From Asaia bogorensis (GTDB lineage: Bacteria; Pseudomonadota; Alphaproteobacteria; Acetobacterales; Acetobacteraceae), in the NCBI GenBank assembly GCA_945886995.1, contig CAMCZJ010000076.1, positions 1 through 12,667 of the forward strand: a stretch of 12,667 bases of DNA, given 5' to 3'. Within the stretch, counting starts at the first letter, position 1; every line of letters starts with the position of its first letter. A model generated the notes under the pieces. The model did no database searches. It worked only from the letters and a program-made list of their open reading frames with translations, and was not told where the DNA came from. The position numbers were made by a program, and so were the translations under genes. Below, one piece after another: positions 7,008 to 12,667 of this stretch.

Positions 7008-7158
7008 GGGTCAAGCTTAGGCATAATGCTCGCGCCGCGCCATCCTGTCATCCCCAGGCTTGGGCCATACCCTGTTAAGCTTTACAAATGGCAATCAATA
7101 AGCTTGAACGGCTACCGAACCTAGACCGATTTTCGGGCTTACTATTGGGGAAAAAAGC

Positions 7159-7638
7159 ATGAGCGATCTGGCCAATAAGATTACCGGGCACATCCCGGTG
7201 AAGGAACCGCAATGGCTGAAGGAATTCAAGGCCTTCATCATGCGCGGCAATGTGATTGACCTGGCAGTTGGTGTCGTGATTGGCGCGGCCTTTACGTCCA
7301 TCGTGACCTCCATGGTGGAAGATATCTTCAATCCGATTATCGGCCTGCTTCTGGGCGGGATGGATTTTTCCAACCTTTTTGTTGTGATCACCGGTGAACG
7401 CAAAGCTACACTGGCAGCCACCCGCGAAGGCGGCGCGGCGGTACTGGCGGTTGGCAAGTTCATCAATGCCATCATCAAATTCGTCATTGTCGGTTTTGCG
7501 GTGTTTTGGATGGTGAAGGTCTTGAGCAAGCTGCAAGCTTCAAAGGCGGTGGAAAAAGCCTCAAGCCCGCCGCCCCCAACACCAACTGAAACGCTGCTCA
7601 CGGAAATTCGTGACGAACTCAAGGCGCGCAAAGCCTAG
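7159..7638 (+). CDS. mscL: Large-conductance mechanosensitive channel MscL
   Basis: Inner-membrane channel of 159 residues that opens under high membrane tension and releases solutes during osmotic downshock, acting as a homopentamer. The signature FIMRGNVIDLAVGVVIGAAF (26-45) is the start of the pore helix; Leu35 and Val39 match the gate residues Leu19 and Val23 of the E. coli protein. The second helix spans about 102-122 (INAIIKFVIVGFAVFWMVK). The C-terminal LLTEIRDELK (146-155) matches the conserved helical bundle, after a proline-rich linker (SSPPPPTPTE). Compared with E. coli (136 residues) there are about 16 extra N-terminal residues (including GHIPVKEPQWL). GGGGA about eight bases before the ATG supports this start. 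A later in-frame ATG at residue 28 would remove conserved residues and is unlikely. Confidence 0.96.
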   Translation: MSDLANKITGHIPVKEPQWLKEFKAFIMRGNVIDLAVGVVIGAAFTSIVTSMVEDIFNPIIGLLLGGMDFSNLFVVITGERKATLAATREGGAAVLAVGKFINAIIKFVIVGFAVFWMVKVLSKLQASKAVEKASSPPPPTPTETLLTEIRDELKARKA

Positions 7639-7689
7639 ACCTTCTGGGTGCCCATGGCGGGGGGCAGGCTGTGTACAGATTGTGGGCTC

Positions 7690-7714
7690 CGGCTTAGGTC
7701 ACGCAACCAAGCCG
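7690..7714. terminator. Hairpin in the convergent gap, possible bidirectional terminator
   Basis: CGGCTTAGGT (7690-7699) and ACCAAGCCG (7706-7714) form a nine-pair stem with one bulged A and a six-base loop. It sits between the converging stops of mscL (7638) and the SUMF1-fold gene (7722). Neither side has a T-run, so it is not a textbook intrinsic terminator. A shared 3' end stabiliser or Rho-assisted stop is possible. Confidence 0.35.
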
Positions 7715-7721
7715 AACCGCA

Positions 7722-9392
7722 CTAACGCCGCGCTGGCTGGGCCGGTGCGGCGGGCCGTATGACGGCAGTAAGGTCCGCCATGGCTTGTTCCCGGCTGGGC
7801 GGATTGCCATTGCTGACCGCCACCATATGCCGTGCCGCGATGCGCGCGAGTTCCGGCAGATATTGCACATTCTGCGCCTGCAATTCCTGCTGCACCACAT
7901 TGCCAGCATCAGCAATGCGTAGCCGATCTGCGCTGCGGCCAACCGAAAGCACGGTGCGCAGATAGCCTGCGGCCAATTCCTGAGCGCGGGCGGGTTGGCC
8001 TTCTGCCTGGCTGCGGAGCGCGGCTTCAATGCGCGCCATGGTGGTGGTGATTTGCTGCGTGCGTTCCTGTTGCCGGCGGAGCGCCGATTGCACTTCCGCC
8101 TGCGTCGCAGCGGCAATACGGCCCTGATCTTCGGCCAAGGTGCGTTGCGCCTGCACGGTTTCCGCCTGCACCCGTGCAAAAGCGCCGAGCAATTCGCCAA
8201 AACCCTCAGCCAATAGGATTTGCCGGCCTATCTGCGCGGCGGCAGCGATTTGGCTTTGTATCGCCTGCATTTCCTGATCGTTTCTCTCGCGCTGCGCGGT
8301 ACGCAACGCGGCGCCCACGCGATCAATCCCCTGGCGTAGCGCTGGGTCTGGCGTGTCATTCTTCAGGACTTCCAGAAGCCGTGCGGGGTCTTCACTGGCG
8401 CTGCCGCGTGATTGCGCTTCAGCCTCAAACGCGGCGCGCAATTGTGCCGGGCGCTGGTCGCTGCTCGTGGCCACCAAAGCAAGTACGGGGCGGAAGCCCA
8501 GGCTGCGCAGCCGAAGCGCTTCGCCATTGCGGTCAAGCGGCGGCAGTTCCACACGCAGGCTGGAGCGGATTTGGTCTTCTGGCGTCAGAAAATCACCGCC
8601 GCGTGCCACCATACCGCCCGCCTGACCATGCGGCCGGCCCACGCGATTGAGCCGATAGGGTTCCAGCACCCATTCCGCGACATTGCCGAGCATATCGAAA
8701 ATCCCAAGCGGATTTGGTTCCAACATGCCGATGGGGCGCACCCGCCCGCCCGAGGATCGCGTGCCCTGAAACCAGACATAACGCTGCATGCCCTCAGACA
8801 TTGGAAAGACGCGCGCGCCGAAATCCGCTTCCGCAACCGCCGATCCACCGCGCACGGCAAATTCCCATTCATCCTCGGTGGGCAGTCGGACAAAGGCGCG
8901 CGCATCATCACGCATGGGCAAGGCATCGCGGGCATTGCGTGCAAGCCAGGTAGAATATCTGAGTGTGAAGCCCACTGCCTCATGCCAAGCGATATCCGCT
9001 TGGGGCAGGCGCCCGGCTGCCGCGGGCGTGGGGCAGGTTTCGCTGGTGACAGCGCTGTATTGATCCCGCGTCACTTCATACTTGCCGATGTAATAGCGCG
9101 GCGGTGCGGCGGCATCGGCGCCGCGAAATGGGCCGGCAATGAAGCCTTGACGCAGAAACTCGCTGTAATTGGTTTCCGCATCCGCCTGGCCCAACATGGC
9201 GGGCCGATCAGCCAGCAGCCCTTGGCCCAAGGGGGTTGGTACCGGGCGAAACACCATGGCGACACCACAAGGCATGGGCAGGATGAGATCATCTGCAAGC
9301 GGCTTCGGGTTCCAGAATTCCGCAGCCCATCTTTCTTGCGCGTTTACCGCTGGTGCGAACAGGATCATGGCAGCAAGAAACTGCTTACGCAT
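7722..9392 (-). CDS. Secreted SUMF1/FGE-fold protein with helical C-terminus, TagR-like
   Basis: A periplasmic protein of 556 residues, last gene of the minus-strand operon. Residues 1-19 are a signal peptide (MRKQFLAAMILFAPAVNAQ). Residues about 95-305 carry the formylglycine-generating-enzyme fold: YYIGKYEVTRDQY (100-112), AWHEAVGF, RLPTEDEWEFAVRGG (169-183), NPLGIFDMLGNVAEW (227-241), ARGGDF (263-268) and SLGFRP (297-302). The two cysteines that bind copper in true FGE, which follow the GGSW-type motif, are absent (it reads GGDFLTPEDQIRSSLR). It is therefore not expected to oxidise sulfatase cysteines. Residues about 315-545 are rich in Ala, Gln, Arg and Glu and look helical, probably coiled coil. 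In P. aeruginosa, TagR is a periplasmic SUMF1-fold protein that activates the kinase PpkA; the neighbouring ABC and vWA genes support that role. GGAGGGG before the ATG at 9392 and the signal peptide decide the start. It overlaps the permease gene by eight bases. Confidence 0.85.
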   Translation of the reverse strand: MRKQFLAAMILFAPAVNAQERWAAEFWNPKPLADDLILPMPCGVAMVFRPVPTPLGQGLLADRPAMLGQADAETNYSEFLRQGFIAGPFRGADAAAPPRYYIGKYEVTRDQYSAVTSETCPTPAAAGRLPQADIAWHEAVGFTLRYSTWLARNARDALPMRDDARAFVRLPTEDEWEFAVRGGSAVAEADFGARVFPMSEGMQRYVWFQGTRSSGGRVRPIGMLEPNPLGIFDMLGNVAEWVLEPYRLNRVGRPHGQAGGMVARGGDFLTPEDQIRSSLRVELPPLDRNGEALRLRSLGFRPVLALVATSSDQRPAQLRAAFEAEAQSRGSASEDPARLLEVLKNDTPDPALRQGIDRVGAALRTAQRERNDQEMQAIQSQIAAAAQIGRQILLAEGFGELLGAFARVQAETVQAQRTLAEDQGRIAAATQAEVQSALRRQQERTQQITTTMARIEAALRSQAEGQPARAQELAAGYLRTVLSVGRSADRLRIADAGNVVQQELQAQNVQYLPELARIAARHMVAVSNGNPPSREQAMADLTAVIRPAAPAQPARR

Positions 9393-10608
9393 CGCGAAGC
9401 CCCTCCGCAGGTTCGATCCGGGCGGCGCGATAGCCGGCAAAAGCCGCGGATAATGCCGCGCCCAAAAGGCTCACCAAAAATGCGAGCAAAAGATGCTGCG
9501 CTTCAATGACACAAATGGCCCGCGCGCCAGCGGCATTTGCACCCGCAAGCGGCAGGCGGTTCACCAGGCCCGCCACTATCAACGCCAAAAGGCTTGCGAG
9601 CGCTGCCCCGGCGCCCGCGATGATCAGCGCCTGGATCAGCGGAAACACCACCAGATCGCGCCGCGACAGCCCGATCAGGCGCAACAGCGACAGATCGCGT
9701 TGCTTGCGTTCCACATTGGCATAGAGCCCAACCCCAAGGGAGACGAGATACCCAACCCCACCCAGGCCCGCGAGCAAGGCAAAAAGCAGCGTGAGGCTAC
9801 GATCAAGGCTAAGCAAGCCTTCCACCTGTTCCGCGAGCGTTTCCACTTCCACCCCATCGCGCCGCAGATCATGGTCAATGCGCGTAACATCTTCCAAGCG
9901 CCGCGCATGCGCGCGAAAGCCGGCATAGATGCGCGTGGGATCATCCGAGATATTGGCGGGCGTTGCGGTGGCGGGCAGCGCGCCATCGGTGAAGCGATCC
10001 ACCAGAAGCAAAGTCTTGAGGTCCACAAAAACGCCATCGCGGCCAAAAGCGCTTGGCGGCGCGATGGCCGCGATGGTGACAGGAAAATTCAGCACTTCCC
10101 GCGCGCTGGTATCACCGCGCAGCGCGCGCAGTGTCACCCGCATGCCAGGTTGCAAATCCAACCGTGCGGCGAAGGAGGCGCTTGGGATAATCTGGTTGGG
10201 TGCAATGTTCGGCAGACCATGCAGCAGGGGATCACCCGCGGCGGTGGCGAGCAATTCTGCGCGCAGTACCGTGCCAGGGCGTGCTGGGTTTTCGAAACGC
10301 GCTTCGGTATTCAAACTGCGCGTGCGCGGAATGACAAAGGCGATATCGGGCCGCGCGGCCATGCGTGTCAGAAATTCCGTATCGAAATTGCGGTTGGCGG
10401 CATTCACCACCATGCGGCTGCGCGGGTTATCAATCAGCTCTGCACGCAGCCCATCAATCACACCCTGCTTCAGACCAAACAGCACAATCAGTGGCGCCAG
10501 TACTGCCGCCAAACCAATCAGCGAACAAAGTGCCAGCGTGCGTTCATGCAAAAGATCACGCAGCGAAAGCCCGGCAAGCAATCCACCATGAGAGGATTTT
10601 TCGCTCAT
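9385..10608 (-). CDS. FtsX/LolC-type ABC transporter permease, TagS-like
   Basis: Inner-membrane permease of 407 residues with the four-helix layout of type VII ABC systems: helix one at about 25-46, a periplasmic domain at 50-268, then helices at about 271-297, 322-348 and 371-392. The FtsX core reads YANVERKQRDLSLLRLIGLS (296-315), the coupling region that contacts the ATPase, and the C-terminus AGYRAARIEPAEGLRDA resembles the usual ending of this family. Such proteins transmit mechanical work across the membrane (MacB, LolCDE, FtsEX) rather than moving solutes through a pore. It overlaps the ATPase gene by four bases (ATGA), so the two are translated in a coupled way and surely act together. 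Context points to the TagS role in a type VI-associated signalling pathway. LolC/LolE is less likely because only one permease is present and the partners are SUMF1-fold and vWA proteins. Confidence 0.87.
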   Translation of the reverse strand: MSEKSSHGGLLAGLSLRDLLHERTLALCSLIGLAAVLAPLIVLFGLKQGVIDGLRAELIDNPRSRMVVNAANRNFDTEFLTRMAARPDIAFVIPRTRSLNTEARFENPARPGTVLRAELLATAAGDPLLHGLPNIAPNQIIPSASFAARLDLQPGMRVTLRALRGDTSAREVLNFPVTIAAIAPPSAFGRDGVFVDLKTLLLVDRFTDGALPATATPANISDDPTRIYAGFRAHARRLEDVTRIDHDLRRDGVEVETLAEQVEGLLSLDRSLTLLFALLAGLGGVGYLVSLGVGLYANVERKQRDLSLLRLIGLSRRDLVVFPLIQALIIAGAGAALASLLALIVAGLVNRLPLAGANAAGARAICVIEAQHLLLAFLVSLLGAALSAAFAGYRAARIEPAEGLRDA

Positions 10609-11357
10609 GCCGGTGCCCGCACCCGATTTAACCAGGAACGGCCAGCGCCCGCATTGCCCGCTTCCGTGCGGATAGGCAGAATAGCGAAGCCATGGCGCGC
10701 GGCGCGGTCCGGATCATGCGTCGCCAGGATCAGCGCCGTATCCTGTTCGCGTGCCTGTTCAATCAGCAGCGCCAGTATTGTGTCAGCCAAGGCCGGGTGC
10801 ACGCTGGCCGTGGGTTCATCCGCCAGCAGGATCTCCGGGCGATGCGCCAAGGCGCGGGCAATCGCCACACGTTGCCTTTGCCCCACGGAAAGACTCGCCG
10901 GCATTCTCTCGAGCAAAGATGCGATCTCAAGCCGCGCCGCCAAGGCTTCGATATGCGCGGGATCGGGCCGCCCCAGCACCGCCTGGCTGAGCGCGATATT
11001 GCGCCTGACAGACAGAAACGGCAGCAGCCCACCCGTTTGCAAAACATAGCCGAAATGCGCGGCGCGAATGGCGGTCAGGCTATCGTCATCCCCCGCGCGC
11101 CAAACAGCGCCAAGGTCTATTGCCTTGCCTGCGCGTGGCGTCAGCAAAAACCTGCTTGTGCTTGATGGCCGACGCGCCAAGGCCAGCAGATCAAGCAGTG
11201 TGGATTTGCCGGAGCCAGAAGGCCCGACCAGCGCCAAAGCCTCACCGCGCGTGATGCTGAAATCCTCAATGACAAGCTCAAACCCCAGCGCGCCACCCGG
11301 CGCCTGATGGCGGATGATGATGTCTTGCAGCAGCAGGGTTGGTGCGGATTGGTTCAT
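10605..11357 (-). CDS. ABC transporter ATP-binding protein, LolD/DevA-like, TagT-like
   Basis: Cytoplasmic ATPase of 250 residues driving the adjacent FtsX-type permease. Motifs: Walker A GPSGSGKST (45-53), Q-loop Gln107 (YVLQTGGLLPFLSV), signature LSVGQRQRVAIARAL (156-170), Walker B EILLADE (175-181) and switch His214 (LATHD). The LPFLSVRRNI segment and LSVGQ signature fit the LolD/DevA/MacB-type group. The D-loop is odd: where the group normally has SLDP it reads SVHP (185-188), placing His187 at the conserved aspartate, which helps couple the two nucleotide sites. Other catalytic residues, including Walker B Glu181, are intact. It starts eight bases after the vWA gene and overlaps the permease gene by four bases. 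TagT is the proposed role; the module context, not the sequence alone, supports it. Confidence 0.88.
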   Translation of the reverse strand: MNQSAPTLLLQDIIIRHQAPGGALGFELVIEDFSITRGEALALVGPSGSGKSTLLDLLALARRPSSTSRFLLTPRAGKAIDLGAVWRAGDDDSLTAIRAAHFGYVLQTGGLLPFLSVRRNIALSQAVLGRPDPAHIEALAARLEIASLLERMPASLSVGQRQRVAIARALAHRPEILLADEPTASVHPALADTILALLIEQAREQDTALILATHDPDRAARHGFAILPIRTEAGNAGAGRSWLNRVRAPA

Positions 11358-11365
11358 GCGCGCCC

Positions 11366-12667
11366 TCAGGGCAGCGCATCAATGGGCACGGGATACATCG
11401 CCTCACCAGGATTACGCCCGCCATCGAAACTGACCCAGAGCGATGGCTGGCGATTGAATTCCTCATAAAGGCGCAGCTTCGCTTCCAGCGCATTGACGAT
11501 TTCGGTGCGCCGGCCGGCGCCCATGCTGTTCCATTCTTCCTGCGTGAATTCCATGATCTGACTTTGATAGGGCAGGTCTTGCAGGAATTCGCCAAAGGCG
11601 CCGCCCAGGCGCTGGAATTCCGCCATGCGCCGAGGATCACGCGCCGCCGCGGCTGCCGCACCACGCACACGTTCAAAAAAAGTTTCCGGTGAAAGCCGCG
11701 CCGCTGCCTGGGCCTGGATGATGCTGCGCAGCGTAGTCGCCAGATCGGAAAGCTGATTGCGCGTCAGTAGCACGCGCACATCCAAGGGGCGCCTTTCCGG
11801 CCTGGGTTCTGCCGGGTTGAGTTCCTGATCCAGCACGAAGCTCCGCACCACATCAGGCGCCGCTTGCTGCGTTGCGCGCCCCAGATAGGAAAGCCGCATG
11901 GCGGTGCCGACAATCTCTGCCTGTTCTGCGATGCGCCGTTCAGTTGCGCTTTGTGGTGCCCTGATGCCGGCGATGGGCCGCCCAACCGCAGCGGCAACCT
12001 GTGCGAGCAGCGCATCCGTCAGCGCATCAACGGTTTGGCCGAATTGGCCCAGATTGCCCTCATTGATTGGGTAGTAAAGTTCTCCCGCCGCGCCGAAGCG
12101 CGTAAGCTCGCGGTATTGCCGTTCAGCGCGCGCGTGGTTGTTGCGCCCTTCGGGTGTTTTCAGATGAATGGCGTAGATTGCGACTTGCTTCGCTTCGGAT
12201 TGCGCCAATTGCCGCATTTCCTCGGGGCCCATTTGGGTTTGCCCACGTGGGTCCTTGGCATCCCGCGCGCCGGCATCTGTGACCAGAATAACAAACCGCC
12301 CACCATATTGCTGCCAGGGCACTTCATCCAAGGCGAGCTTGATGCCGGCGAGTGAATCTTCATCAAACCCTTCATTGCTCTCACGCGCTTCGGTCGCTTC
12401 CGCAAGGCGTGGCAGGATTGCATCCGAAGCCTCCGCCAAATCCGGCAGGGAGACCATGCGCGTGACATATTCAAGCCGGGGATTGCCGCCCAAATGGTCG
12501 CGGAAGGCCACCATGCCGAAGCGGAAATTGTCTCGCACGGCGGTATCGCGAATGCGATCCACCACGCGCTTCAGCGCTTCACGCGTGCGTTCAATATAGG
12601 GACCCATGCTGATGGTGGTATCCACCACGAAAACCACTGCACCCCGATAATTGCGGAGCGCATCGGG
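11366..12667 (-). CDS. von Willebrand factor A domain protein, PpkA C-terminal-like (start beyond right edge)
   Basis: The last 433 codons of a larger gene; the frame stays open to the right edge. The vWA domain begins at visible residue 8 (RGAVVFVVDTTISMGPYI). It carries the metal site D-x-T-x-S (Asp16, Thr18, Ser20) and the later VILVTDAG strand with Asp131, so a MIDAS site looks intact. The domain runs to about residue 210. The rest (about 225-433) contains helical segments such as LSDLATTLRSIIQAQAAA and EIVNALEAKLRLYEEF and ends YPVPIDALP. DTTISM-type vWA domains with this kind of tail occur in PpkA, the type VI-linked Ser/Thr kinase, whose vWA part is periplasmic; this is from memory. 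No kinase domain is visible. A GTG at 12637 is inside the first strand of the domain and cannot be the true start. It is the first visible gene of the four-gene operon. Confidence 0.82.
   Translation of the reverse strand, partial: PDALRNYRGAVVFVVDTTISMGPYIERTREALKRVVDRIRDTAVRDNFRFGMVAFRDHLGGNPRLEYVTRMVSLPDLAEASDAILPRLAEATEARESNEGFDEDSLAGIKLALDEVPWQQYGGRFVILVTDAGARDAKDPRGQTQMGPEEMRQLAQSEAKQVAIYAIHLKTPEGRNNHARAERQYRELTRFGAAGELYYPINEGNLGQFGQTVDALTDALLAQVAAAVGRPIAGIRAPQSATERRIAEQAEIVGTAMRLSYLGRATQQAAPDVVRSFVLDQELNPAEPRPERRPLDVRVLLTRNQLSDLATTLRSIIQAQAAARLSPETFFERVRGAAAAAARDPRRMAEFQRLGGAFGEFLQDLPYQSQIMEFTQEEWNSMGAGRRTEIVNALEAKLRLYEEFNRQPSLWVSFDGGRNPGEAMYPVPIDALP

Noticed and set aside
7050..7158. 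Sigma-70 promoters for mscL or the VOC gene (for example TTTACA at 7081, or TTGCCA on the minus strand).
   Set aside because: No partner -10 element at a proper spacing; the TACTAT at 7140 is too close to the ribosome-binding site.
7722..9392. The SUMF1-fold protein as a sulfatase-activating formylglycine-generating enzyme.
   Set aside because: The catalytic cysteine pair is missing, the protein is secreted with a long helical tail, and no sulfatase is present.
8412..11049. Long plus-strand open frames (8412-9509 and 9493-11049) antisense to the minus-strand operon.
   Set aside because: Their translations are low-complexity, rich in Arg, Gln, His and Ala, and show no domain. The opposite strand has clear ABC, FtsX and SUMF1 motifs in the same DNA. 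They are GC-rich shadow frames.
9385..11357. The ABC pair as LolCDE lipoprotein-releasing system or MacB-type efflux.
   Set aside because: There is only one permease gene, no adaptor protein (MacA/DevB type) is nearby, and the partners are vWA and SUMF1-fold proteins. The fold similarity is real, the function assignment is not supported.
12635..12637. GTG as the start of the vWA gene.
   Set aside because: It lies inside the first beta strand of the vWA domain, and the frame continues upstream to the edge with family-like residues (NYRGAVVFVVD).
1..12667. CRISPR arrays, tRNAs, rRNAs, insertion sequences, attachment sites or replication origins.
   Set aside because: I saw no regularly spaced repeats, no transposase or integrase motifs, and no tRNA-like cloverleaf in the short gaps.

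Overview
The window looks like a piece of chromosome from a GC-rich alphaproteobacterium. I lean to Acetobacteraceae (a Roseomonas-like relative) because of the mix of a Bug-type solute receptor, a TRAP transporter and an NdvA-type exporter, but this is inference from gene content, not a phylogeny. Genes are densely packed on both strands. No tRNA, rRNA, CRISPR, insertion sequence or phage gene is visible, and no gap without a gene exceeds about 160 bases.

Left part (1-2220). The N-terminal part of a Bug/TctC periplasmic receptor runs off the left edge on the minus strand. Facing away from it is a complete NdvA/ChvA-type ABC exporter. Its putative ribosome-binding site lies in one arm of a perfect 8-bp inverted repeat.

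Middle part (2217-6561). A perfect FNR/FixK-type box (TTGAT-N4-ATCAA) overlaps the exporter's stop codon. It precedes a small HicA-like orphan gene and a TRAP transporter locus: two tandem, clearly paralogous substrate receptors (about 60% identical by hand count), then the small (DctQ) and large (DctM) membrane subunits. A GC hairpin with a T-rich tail separates the two receptor genes, so they may be transcribed or dosed differently. The substrate cannot be read from the sequence.

Small genes (6600-7638). A VOC/glyoxalase-fold protein on the minus strand is divergent from mscL, the large-conductance mechanosensitive channel.

Right part (7722-12667, minus strand). Four tightly coupled genes form one operon: a von Willebrand A protein entering from the right edge, a LolD/DevA-like ABC ATPase, an FtsX/LolC-like permease, and a secreted protein with a formylglycine-generating-enzyme fold (SUMF1) that lacks the catalytic cysteines and carries a long helical C-terminus. 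This combination matches the TagT-TagS-TagR-PpkA threonine-phosphorylation pathway known from Pseudomonas aeruginosa type VI secretion. It is the most interesting part of the window: a probable trans-envelope sensing module with a reversed gene order, no visible TagQ lipoprotein, and a TagR-like protein longer than its fold requires. The kinase domain and any type VI genes would lie beyond the right edge, so this reading is a prediction.
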